Below are positions 51,962-59,520 of a DNA stretch of 64,000 nucleotides, one piece after another. Source of the stretch: Candidatus Bathyarchaeota archaeon (lineage in GTDB: Archaea; Thermoproteota; Bathyarchaeia; Bathyarchaeales; DTEX01); contig JAGTQE010000006.1 of NCBI GenBank assembly GCA_018396635.1, forward strand, positions 1 to 64,000, in the 5' to 3' direction. The position numbers and the translations under genes were made by a program. Position 1 is the first letter of the stretch. Every line of letters begins with the position of its first letter. Below the pieces are notes generated by a model that searched no databases, was not told the origin of the DNA, and worked only from the letters and a program-made list of their open reading frames with translations.

Positions 51962-53053
51962 ATGCAGCCGGTGTTAGAGATGGATGTTGGCGGCGAATAT
52001 ATAACTATGCTACACGGTGCAGGCGGCTCAGTCATGCATGAGCTCGTAAGAAAATACATTCTTAAGTTTTTCGGAGACCTTGAAAGCGGCAGCCTAGAGG
52101 TTCCACTTAAAGCCCTCGATGACGCCGCAGTCATTAACGGCATAGTTTTTAAGAGCGACTCACACGCGGTTAAACCAATATTTTTCCCAGGAGGAGATAT
52201 TGGTAGGCTGGCGGTTTCAGGAACCATCAATGATATTGCGGTTATGGGGGCTGAGCCAGCAGCCCTAGCATGCGGCCTCATACTTGAGGAGGGCTTGGCT
52301 TTAAGAGATTTGGAGCGCATACTGAGGAGTATGCGTGAGACCTGCATTGAGGCCGGAGTTGCCATCGTCACAGGCGATACCAAGGTTGTTGAGAAGGGTT
52401 CACTTGGCGGATGCGTAATAAACACATCCGGCATAGGGTTTGAGACCGAAGCCCTGAAAAAGAATATCAGCATCGTCAGGAGATATCGCGCCGACTTTAG
52501 GGCTAAGTGGCTTCTCGACTCAAACCTGAGGGCTGGAGATAAAATAATAGTCTCCGGAACTATAGGCGATCATGGCATAGCAGTCCTATCAGCTCAGGAG
52601 GGCTTGAGCTTTTATGGTGAGATAAGGTCTGATGTTAGGCCGTTGAACAGAATGATCCAGCGCATGCTCGGCGAGGTTGGCGGGGTTGTCGCCATGAAGG
52701 ATCCTACGCGGGGTGGGCTTGCAGACGCTTTAAATGAGTTTAGCGAGAAATCCAATTTAGGCATACTCATATATGAGGACAGGATACCGATAAGGGGGCC
52801 TGTTAAGGCCGCCTGCGATATGCTTGGTCTGGATCCGCTTGAGATAGGTAATGAGGGTAAGGTCGTGATCGGCGTAGTTAGGGAGAAGGCTGAGGAGGTT
52901 CTAGAGTTTCTCAGGGCAACCGATGAGGGCAGGGATGCTGCAATAATAGGTGAGGTCACAGATAAGTTTAATGGGGTGGCAATGGAGACAATTATAGGCG
53001 GAAAAAGGATTATTCCGAGACCCCTAGGAGACCCGATTCCAAGAATATGTTAG
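51962..53053 (+). CDS. hypE: Hydrogenase maturation protein HypE
   Basis: A 363-aa PurM-fold protein: ITMLHGAGGSVMHELVRKYI, DAAVINGIVFKSDSHAV, PIFFPGGDIGRLAVSGTIND, VSGTIGDHGIAVL and MKDPTRGGLADALNEF, ending in PRIC. The terminal Cys is carbamoylated by HypF and dehydrated to thiocyanate, the source of the cyanide ligands. No hypF is in this window. Confidence 0.97.
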   Translation: MQPVLEMDVGGEYITMLHGAGGSVMHELVRKYILKFFGDLESGSLEVPLKALDDAAVINGIVFKSDSHAVKPIFFPGGDIGRLAVSGTINDIAVMGAEPAALACGLILEEGLALRDLERILRSMRETCIEAGVAIVTGDTKVVEKGSLGGCVINTSGIGFETEALKKNISIVRRYRADFRAKWLLDSNLRAGDKIIVSGTIGDHGIAVLSAQEGLSFYGEIRSDVRPLNRMIQRMLGEVGGVVAMKDPTRGGLADALNEFSEKSNLGILIYEDRIPIRGPVKAACDMLGLDPLEIGNEGKVVIGVVREKAEEVLEFLRATDEGRDAAIIGEVTDKFNGVAMETIIGGKRIIPRPLGDPIPRIC

Positions 53054-53055
53054 CA

Positions 53056-54186
53056 CTATTCCTCATACCAAGCCTTCCTAATGGTTTTAGGCCTTAAAGC
53101 AGTTATGCCTTCCAGAGCCTCTAGGAGTATCCTGGTTTTCTCAAGCTTCGGCTCCGGGAGCCTGTTCCCATAATTATCGTAGCCCACGTAGACTATCTCC
53201 GGCGAAATATTATAAATCCAATCTATGAACTCCTCATCGAAGTCTAAGATCGGCTCGATGACAACAGCCTTCCACCTCCAGTTGAGCCTAACCATGGCTT
53301 CGTACCGCTCCCTTGGCGGCGGAGCCCTAGTAAGCTTATAGTCCCGGTTAGTCTCCAACGTTACGCCGAGCACAACATTACCGCTGAACTTGTCCTCAAA
53401 CTCCAAGTACCTCTTCGGATTCTTTGTTAGGAAGAAGAATTTTGATCTGGGCTTCAACCTAACAACCCTCAGAACCTTATCAATCCATTCTACTGGAATC
53501 CAGTCGCCCCACATGTCACTCATATCGCAGTTATGAGACACAATTCCATTTGATATATAATTATGGGTTGTTGTTGTTAAATCATAGAGCACTTCTCCAG
53601 AACCCTCAACCTCGACTTCTCTAACCCTCTCCCAGCCAAGTTTAATGTCTCGGCATCTTAGGCGGCTTTCACAGTCTCCTTTATCGTTTTTCCTCTGCTT
53701 ATTGAGGCGGACACAAACGCCGTCCCCCACTTTTAAGTCTTTTGCCGCCACATATCCTCTGAGCGTTAACATCCTATGTGTTGGCGAGCAGATTATCTCT
53801 GTAGAGTCCGTAACTATCCTGTAAGCGACCTCCGTCTCAACCACTGTTTTAGCAATAACAGTGCTTGGCGTAATAAAGCCTCCATGTAATCCCAGAATTA
53901 CATCGCCAACGCCAACATCTTTAACTTCAGAAGGACCGTTAATAGTATCAATTAGCGTTTCTCCTGCTACACACACAAAGATAAATCTGCCGTTTGGAAT
54001 CCTCTGCCTAAGCCTCCACTCAGCGAGAGCAGGGCTGAAGCCGTGTGTTTTATAGGGTTCAACACCCATGGAAGCAAGCCTCTTAGCGAACTTCCTAGCC
54101 CAACAGTAGGAGCACATGTGTAGACAGCCCGTGATAGGGTTCCACGAATAATTTATCTCCTCAAACTTCACGTTAACTTCCCGCAT
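53056..54186 (-). CDS. Gp37/Gp68-like (DUF5131) radical-SAM-type protein with intein
   Basis: About 376 aa including an intein. The host protein begins VKFEEINYSWNPITGC, then the CxxxCxxC triplet CLHMCSYC of radical SAM enzymes. After the intein comes CDMSDMWGDWIPVEWIDKVL, then FFFLTKNPKRYLEF and GVTLETNR, the pattern of the phage Gp37/Gp68 / DUF5131 family. The function of the family is unknown; members occur in phages and near defence genes. The start at ATG 54186 is chosen from a TAAATATA box about 45 nt upstream; the track start is GTG 54213. Intein splicing would give a 228-aa host protein. Confidence 0.88.
   Translation of the reverse strand: MREVNVKFEEINYSWNPITGCLHMCSYCWARKFAKRLASMGVEPYKTHGFSPALAEWRLRQRIPNGRFIFVCVAGETLIDTINGPSEVKDVGVGDVILGLHGGFITPSTVIAKTVVETEVAYRIVTDSTEIICSPTHRMLTLRGYVAAKDLKVGDGVCVRLNKQRKNDKGDCESRLRCRDIKLGWERVREVEVEGSGEVLYDLTTTTHNYISNGIVSHNCDMSDMWGDWIPVEWIDKVLRVVRLKPRSKFFFLTKNPKRYLEFEDKFSGNVVLGVTLETNRDYKLTRAPPPRERYEAMVRLNWRWKAVVIEPILDFDEEFIDWIYNISPEIVYVGYDNYGNRLPEPKLEKTRILLEALEGITALRPKTIRKAWYEE
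53530..53973 (-). other. Mini-intein (148 aa)
   Basis: The in-frame insert begins with Cys in block A (CVAGETLIDT), has block B SPTHRM with the conserved TxxH, a block F-like VLYDLTTTTHNYISNG and block G IVSHN followed by Cys (+1) of the host. All splicing residues (Cys1, block-B His, penultimate His, Asn, +1 Cys) are present, so self-splicing is likely. There is no homing-endonuclease domain between blocks B and F, only a short charged linker. Confidence 0.93.
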
Positions 54187-54394
54187 CCGATCACATCTAT
54201 AAAGTAATCTCACTAACCCGCATATATTTATGAGCCAATAGTCTTAATCCTCAAAAAATAAGCCTGGAAAATTACCATTAGTAAACTTCTTTAGGATATG
54301 CACCTGCTCTTATCCTGAAATATTCATGTATATTTTTCTGATGGTGACATTTTTATTGGCTGAACGCAATTTACTTTTTGGGCGTAGGGTTATT

Positions 54395-55795
54395 ATGGGG
54401 GATCCATTAGCTAAGAAGCACTATTCAAGTGAGGTTGTTAGGCGTGAGATAGCGGATTATTGCAGGGGTAGGTGGGTTGCCCTTGAAGGCGGCGCCTTGA
54501 GCAGCAGGGTTTTCCTCAGATATTGGAGGGATGGCAGACCCTTAACGGTTAACGATGCCAACGATGTCAAGATTTTGCTAGAGCAGTTTGGAGGCTTGAA
54601 CCCGAGAACAATATATGGCTCAGTCAACATTTACAGGAGCATCTCGGCGAAAGAGAGTTTAGAGGACCCTAGAAACATAGCTTACGCCTCCCCAATATGG
54701 GATATTGACGGCGAGCTTAGTGAATGGAGGGGTGTGATCGAGGCCGCCAGAATAATAGTTGACGATCTTGAGAAGCTTGGCATCTCAGAGTCCGTCTTCA
54801 TCAAGTGGAGTGGCGAGGGAGCACATGTCCACGTCCATGAGCGCTGCTTCTCAAACGACGTTCTCTCAAAACATAATCCCCTAGACATAGCCTACTCGCT
54901 TGTGGGCTTCGTCCTTGAGAGATGTAGGGAGAAGATAATGGATGTTGTAGCGAGGTATAACAGCGTTAAAGTTGAGAATGAAATAGACATGAAAAGGGTC
55001 TTCACAGCACCATTATCACTACATAGGAGGCGCCCCCTCTGCTGCATATGCATTAAGCCAGGTGAAATAGACAGGTTCGAGGTGGAATGGGCTAACCCCG
55101 AAAGCTTTAGGCATAATGTTGAGTGGAGGCGATATAGTGAAGGCGAGGGCGATGAGGCGGCATTTAAGGCGATTGAGAGTATTGGCGGTTATGGGGGCTG
55201 GCTCAACGCCGCAAACACAGCAATTAGAGCAGTGATATCAGCTGAAGGATTTGCGGAGGCCAAACAAAAACATGAAGTTAAGGGCGGCGGCAGGTTAGGA
55301 CGCTTCCAAGTTATGGGGCTGCTCCAGGCGGCCAGATTTTACCTGCTGACCGGTGATCTGGAGAGGGCTAAATCCTTCGGGTTAAATAGGGCTATATTCT
55401 ATGCGTGGGCGAAGAGGTATAAAGGTGAGGTCTCTTCAAGGAGGATGATGGGCGCTAGGGGTGGGCCCTCTAAGATATTATATGGGGAGAGGGCTTTTCA
55501 GCTCGGGGATGAGGTGGCTTTCACCTCTGATAATGGTTGGTTCATGATAGGCGGTCAGGTACAGAGGCCTGAAGACTACGATAACCAGATAGCTAGGAGG
55601 ATAGATAGCGTGGTCAGCTATGAGAGGGCGTGGCAGTCTGCAATAGAATATCTGCAGAAGTTTAGTAGAGACGTACTCCTCAACCAGCAGAAATTCTTTA
55701 AGCAGGTTTACGAGCCAGTTAGGGATAAGTTTCTTGAAATTGTTCTGGCTAGGGGTGAGCGGGATGAACGCAGAGATTTGGCCAGATGGCTCTAA
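54395..55795 (+). CDS. Archaeo-eukaryotic primase superfamily protein
   Basis: A 466-aa protein with the three AEP motifs: DxD in SPIWDIDGE (about 100-107), the SGxGxH motif IKWSGEGAHVHVHE (about 137-149) and the motif III region IDMKRVFTAPLSLHRR (about 197-212). The C-terminal 250 residues form a helical extension not found in ordinary PriS (about 350 aa), so this is probably an accessory primase or polymerase rather than the replicative small subunit. ATG 54395 is preferred over the hydrophobic 23-codon upstream extension. Adjacent, divergent, to the intein gene. Confidence 0.83.
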   Translation: MGDPLAKKHYSSEVVRREIADYCRGRWVALEGGALSSRVFLRYWRDGRPLTVNDANDVKILLEQFGGLNPRTIYGSVNIYRSISAKESLEDPRNIAYASPIWDIDGELSEWRGVIEAARIIVDDLEKLGISESVFIKWSGEGAHVHVHERCFSNDVLSKHNPLDIAYSLVGFVLERCREKIMDVVARYNSVKVENEIDMKRVFTAPLSLHRRRPLCCICIKPGEIDRFEVEWANPESFRHNVEWRRYSEGEGDEAAFKAIESIGGYGGWLNAANTAIRAVISAEGFAEAKQKHEVKGGGRLGRFQVMGLLQAARFYLLTGDLERAKSFGLNRAIFYAWAKRYKGEVSSRRMMGARGGPSKILYGERAFQLGDEVAFTSDNGWFMIGGQVQRPEDYDNQIARRIDSVVSYERAWQSAIEYLQKFSRDVLLNQQKFFKQVYEPVRDKFLEIVLARGERDERRDLARWL

Positions 55796-55912
55796 GAATG
55801 TGGGCCGCCGTGGTTAAGATAACCCCTGTCATATTGAATTAGGATAAGCGCCAGAGCCTAGCTTTCGATTTAGACTAGGTATGATTTTATCGCTAAAAGA
55901 TGCGAGAATGAA

Positions 55913-55943
55913 AAGGGTTTAAACATTGTGTCAGGTAACCCTT
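55913..55943. promoter_or_regulatory. Inverted repeat upstream of the FAH-family gene
   Basis: AAGGGTT (55913-55919) and AACCCTT (55937-55943) flank a TTTAAAC TATA-like box, 55-85 bp before the TTG start at 55999. The placement suggests an operator, but a 7-bp arm can arise by chance. Confidence 0.3.
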
Positions 55944-55998
55944 AAATTCTCAACAGCTATTCTTATTCACTTTAGTTTGAAGGGAAGGGGTTGTAAAT

Positions 55999-56913
55999 TT
56001 GAGAATAATTCGCTTTTCATCCCCCTCTGGAGAACGCATCGGCGTTTGGATGAATGAGAAGGTAATTGATATAACTGAAGCATTCGAAAGCCCCCTCCGC
56101 TCCATATTAGATTTAGCGTCTAAAGCAAACGAGGCCGGCAAATCTATTGACGATCTTCTCACAGATATTCTCGAACAAAAATCTGGGCATCTTCCAGTAT
56201 ACTTGTACAAGAAGATTGAGAGGGGTGAAGATAATCTTCGGCTTCTAATACCCATTGTTCCACCAGAGGTTTGGGGTTGCGGTGTAACATATAGGCGGAG
56301 TAGGGAGGCAAGAGAACGGGAAACTAACGTGAAGAGCGTTTATGACTTAGTTTATAATGCCGCAAGACCGGAAATCTTCTTTAAGGCTACGGCTCATCGT
56401 TGCGTAGGGCCTGGAGAGGAAATATATTTAAGAGGAGATTCAAAACGAAATATTCCAGAAGCGGAGCTCGCATTTATCTTAGGATTTAACCAAGAGATCC
56501 TCGGCTTCACAGCTGGCAACGACGTCTCTTCAAGGGATATAGAGAGCGAGAACCCGCTTTATCTCCCCCAGGCAAAAATATTTGATAGATGTTGCGCTCT
56601 AGGCCCATCGATTCTAACGATTAATGAAGCTGGAAAGGAGCCTAAGCTGCGGGTGGAATGTAGGGTTTTCAGGTCTGGAAAAATAGTTTTTGAGGGTACG
56701 ACAAGTACGGCGGAAATGAAGCGGAGCATAGAAGAGCTTAAATCATATCTCTGCAGATATAACACTATCCCACCGGGTTCCGTATGCTTAACTGGAACTG
56801 GAATAATTCCTCCAGATGAATTCTCTTTAATTGATGGAGACATCGTTGAAATCACTATTGAAAAAATTGGGTCTTTAAGAAACCCGGTTAAACAGCTCAA
56901 ACCCATAATATAA
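55999..56913 (+). CDS. FAH-family dehydratase (2-keto-3-deoxy-arabinonate/xylonate type)
   Basis: A 304-aa fumarylacetoacetate-hydrolase-fold enzyme: VWGCGVTYRRSREARERET, RPEIFFKATAHRCVGPGEEI, PEAELAFILGFNQEILG with metal-binding Glu, GNDVSSRDIESENPLYLPQA and TGTGIIPPDEFSL. This string of motifs matches 2-keto-3-deoxy-D-arabinonate dehydratases of archaeal pentose oxidation better than true FAH. It would convert a 2-keto-3-deoxy sugar acid to a 2,5-dioxo acid. TTG start. Confidence 0.87.
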   Translation: MRIIRFSSPSGERIGVWMNEKVIDITEAFESPLRSILDLASKANEAGKSIDDLLTDILEQKSGHLPVYLYKKIERGEDNLRLLIPIVPPEVWGCGVTYRRSREARERETNVKSVYDLVYNAARPEIFFKATAHRCVGPGEEIYLRGDSKRNIPEAELAFILGFNQEILGFTAGNDVSSRDIESENPLYLPQAKIFDRCCALGPSILTINEAGKEPKLRVECRVFRSGKIVFEGTTSTAEMKRSIEELKSYLCRYNTIPPGSVCLTGTGIIPPDEFSLIDGDIVEITIEKIGSLRNPVKQLKPII

Positions 56914-57155
56914 TCCTGGGCTGAAGAGTGTGGAAAATTGAAAAATTTGGGCTCTTGCCAACACATATGAAGACATAATTAAGGTGTAGATGATGTTTAT
57001 GTGAAAGAATAGGCATAGATTACGTGGGTCCATTTAAGATTCCATTGAAAGTTCTCTATTGCGATATATTCGCCAGAGATATCTAAGATTTCAGCATGCC
57101 TGTGAGGGAAAGAATTAGGCATATATATTAGGAGCTTTAAGAAGTTGCAGGCGAG

Positions 57156-58373
57156 CTAGGGTGATGCCTGCTTCGCTTTAGTCTCCCGCAGAGCATAGGT
57201 TATGGCTTCGGATGGGCATAGCGAGGAGCATAGGCCACAATTGTCGCATCTCCTCATATTAATCTCAGCTTTTCCGAGGGGGCTCAAATCTATTGCGTGG
57301 TAAGGGCAGACTTTTACGCATATTCCGCACCCGGTACATTTATCGGTCACTAAAAACCTGTAAATCCTTCTTCTGTTTAGATCTTCGAGCTTAATGATCT
57401 TGCTGAGGATCATCCCCCTAAAGTCGCTTATCTTTGAGAAGCCATGCTTATTCATCCAATCCTTAAGTTCAGAGATCATCTTTGAAATGGCCTCGTGCCC
57501 CCTAAGCATTATTGCTGTACAGCATTGCGTCGCATCGGCCCCAACAAGTATAAATCTCGCTATGTCCTCGCCTGACGATATGCCGCCTGAACCTATCACT
57601 GGAACCCCGAGGTTCTCACTAACTATTTTAGCGGTCCATGAGAGGCTTATGGGTAGCTGCCATGGGCCGCCGTACCCCCCATACCCACCCCAGGAGACTA
57701 CGCAGAGTTTTTCAGCATCTATCACCAGCCCCTGAAATCTTGCCGTCGAGACTAAAGAGTCTACGCCAGCGGAAACCATGATTTTAGCAAGCTCGAGTGG
57801 ATTTGCGCCGTGAGGCGTTAGTTTTCCAATAACTGGGAGGCTTGAATTCTCCTTCACGGCTTTTATTACGTTTCTTATAGCCTCCGGTCTGCTTGCCACG
57901 GCCCTTCCCATAAGCTCCTCGCCCTCTATGTGGGGGCACGAGAGGTTTATTTCTATTGCGTCTGCGCCAGCATCCTCCATCATGCCGGCGAGTTTCCCCC
58001 ACTCCTCATAGCTTCTCCCAGCTATGCTTGCAATCAATCCTCCTCTAATCCCACGCCTACTCATCTCCCTCTTCACATCCCTTATAAACTTCACCCACCT
58101 CTCGGGCTCATACTCCGACATCAGATCCACGGAGTAAAAAGAGTATAGCTTGCCAGCGAAGAGTTCCCTCTTCCCAATAAGGTACATGCGGGGCTTGGGT
58201 TGGAGCTGCTGCATGGGATCGTACGTTATCGTCTTTGTTACAACCCCCCCAGCATTATTCTCAAAACACTTCATTATTGCTTTAGGGTTTAGTGTTGATG
58301 GGCCTGATGCGACTATCAGGGGATTTGGGTATGAAATGCCGTTTATTGTTACAGTTAAATCAACATCCACCAT
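57156..58373 (-). CDS. Dihydroorotate-dehydrogenase-like protein with ferredoxin domain
   Basis: A 405-aa protein. Residues 1-320 form an FMN TIM barrel of the DHODH/PreA family: NPLIVASGPSTLNPKAI, ADAIEINLSCPHIEGEELMG with the active-site-region Cys, VIGKLTPHGANPLELA and VIGSGGISSGEDI. The C-terminus has two [4Fe-4S] sets: CTGCGICVKVCP and CDNCGLCSSLCP. It resembles the PreA subunit of dihydropyrimidine dehydrogenase, but no PreT partner is nearby. It follows a DapA-like gene by 12 bp. Confidence 0.9.
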   Translation of the reverse strand: MVDVDLTVTINGISYPNPLIVASGPSTLNPKAIMKCFENNAGGVVTKTITYDPMQQLQPKPRMYLIGKRELFAGKLYSFYSVDLMSEYEPERWVKFIRDVKREMSRRGIRGGLIASIAGRSYEEWGKLAGMMEDAGADAIEINLSCPHIEGEELMGRAVASRPEAIRNVIKAVKENSSLPVIGKLTPHGANPLELAKIMVSAGVDSLVSTARFQGLVIDAEKLCVVSWGGYGGYGGPWQLPISLSWTAKIVSENLGVPVIGSGGISSGEDIARFILVGADATQCCTAIMLRGHEAISKMISELKDWMNKHGFSKISDFRGMILSKIIKLEDLNRRRIYRFLVTDKCTGCGICVKVCPYHAIDLSPLGKAEINMRRCDNCGLCSSLCPSEAITYALRETKAKQASP

Positions 58374-58385
58374 TTTAATAGTCCC

Positions 58386-59309
58386 TCAAATCATCTTAAG
58401 GTTTTTTAGTATTCTACGGATCCTTTCACGCTCCTCCTCGGATATAGGCATCAGCGGAGGCCTAACATATGCTGTCTTGAGTACGCCCATCATGACTAAA
58501 GCCTCCTTTAAACGCGCCCTATAATTCCTGACTGGAGGGGCGAATATGGCTTCCTCCAGAGGTAAAATTCTATCCCATATTTGGCGGGCTTCCTCATACC
58601 TCCCCCTACCTACTAGATCAAACATCTCCACCTGCTCCTTAACGGCTATAGTGCCGAAGCCTAGCAGACCGCCTTCAGCCCCAAGTATCAGCGACTCATA
58701 TATGAAGTTATCATTTCCAGTCAGCAGAGTTATCTTTCTAGGGAGAACCCTCAGCGTCCTAACAATCTCAACAAACTTTCTTGCATCAAACGACGCCTCC
58801 TTTATGGCAACAACCTTCCCTATTTCGGATAGCCTTCGCAGAGCCTCCTTCGTATATTCGACGCCGCCCAAGGCTGGCTGCAGATTAAAAAGTATCAATT
58901 GAATGTCTACATTTACTGCTATCGCATTATGATACTCATATATGACGTCTTCTGAGGGGTACCCTATGAAGGCTGGGTGCGGAAAGACCAGTAGGCCGTT
59001 GGCTCCAGCCTCTTTATATCTTCCCGCTGAATCTATCGCCTCCCTAGTATTTCTGGAGTGTAGGCCGGCGACTATCGGAACCCTGCCCTTAACAATCTCA
59101 GAAACAAGCCTTATTACTTTAACCTTCTCATCCTCATAGAGCTGTGGGCCTTCGCCTGTATCAACGTTCACCGCCAAGCCGCCTATATCGAACGAGAGAA
59201 GCCACCTGATATAATCCTCAAGCTGCTCATAGTCAACGTTGAAGTTCTTATCCATGGGTGTTAAAGTTGCTGGAATTAGGCCGAAAGGGCGGCAAGGTAT
59301 CATGGCCAA
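58386..59309 (-). CDS. Dihydrodipicolinate synthase/aldolase family protein
   Basis: A 307-aa class I aldolase-fold protein: FGLIPATLTPMDKNFNVDY, VNVDTGEGPQLYEDEK, the Schiff-base Lys in VVAIKEASFDA, and LLTGNDNFIYESLILGAEG. The usual YN(x)P motif with the catalytic Tyr reads LFNLQP, with Phe in place of Tyr. It may be a sugar-acid aldolase or dehydratase rather than lysine biosynthesis, given neighbours of sugar-acid type. Confidence 0.85.
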   Translation of the reverse strand: MAMIPCRPFGLIPATLTPMDKNFNVDYEQLEDYIRWLLSFDIGGLAVNVDTGEGPQLYEDEKVKVIRLVSEIVKGRVPIVAGLHSRNTREAIDSAGRYKEAGANGLLVFPHPAFIGYPSEDVIYEYHNAIAVNVDIQLILFNLQPALGGVEYTKEALRRLSEIGKVVAIKEASFDARKFVEIVRTLRVLPRKITLLTGNDNFIYESLILGAEGGLLGFGTIAVKEQVEMFDLVGRGRYEEARQIWDRILPLEEAIFAPPVRNYRARLKEALVMMGVLKTAYVRPPLMPISEEERERIRRILKNLKMI

Positions 59310-59398
59310 TACACCATCACCTCAACTAAAAGATATGTGAAACATTAAAAATTCTTTTTGTGGAAAAGGGGGCTAGGTATTAACTAAAATCTTCAGGT

Positions 59399-59410
59399 AA
59401 AATATTTTAG
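59399..59410 (+). promoter_or_regulatory. TATA box for the second candidate sRNA
   Basis: AAAATATTTTAG, with GGTAA just upstream, is centred about 26 nt before the predicted 5' end near 59431, the normal archaeal spacing. Confidence 0.45.
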
Positions 59411-59432
59411 AATCTATGAGCGTAATGATTAA

Positions 59433-59502
59433 TTGGCGATGAAGAAGGTATTACTCCCGGCGCTGACTAAAATGGATGAAGAGACCGGAACCAATGAGCC
59501 AA
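59433..59502 (+). ncRNA. Candidate C/D box sRNA
   Basis: A terminal stem TTGGC (59433-59437) / GCCAA (59498-59502) encloses box C GCGATGA, a perfect D' CTGA (59463-59466), a C'-like GGATGA and a D-like ATGA. Guides are GGTATTACTCCCGGCG before D' and AGAGACCGGAACCA before D. From memory, the first is nearly complementary to the conserved 23S segment CGGCGGGAGTAAC in domain IV. The second matches about 8 nt of the GGTCTCT region in domain V/VI. Its 5' end ATTGGCGATGA is shared with the candidate at 719-785. The 70-codon ORF overlapping it looks spurious. Confidence 0.5.
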
Positions 59503-59520
59503 GCAACCTGAAATTTTCCC

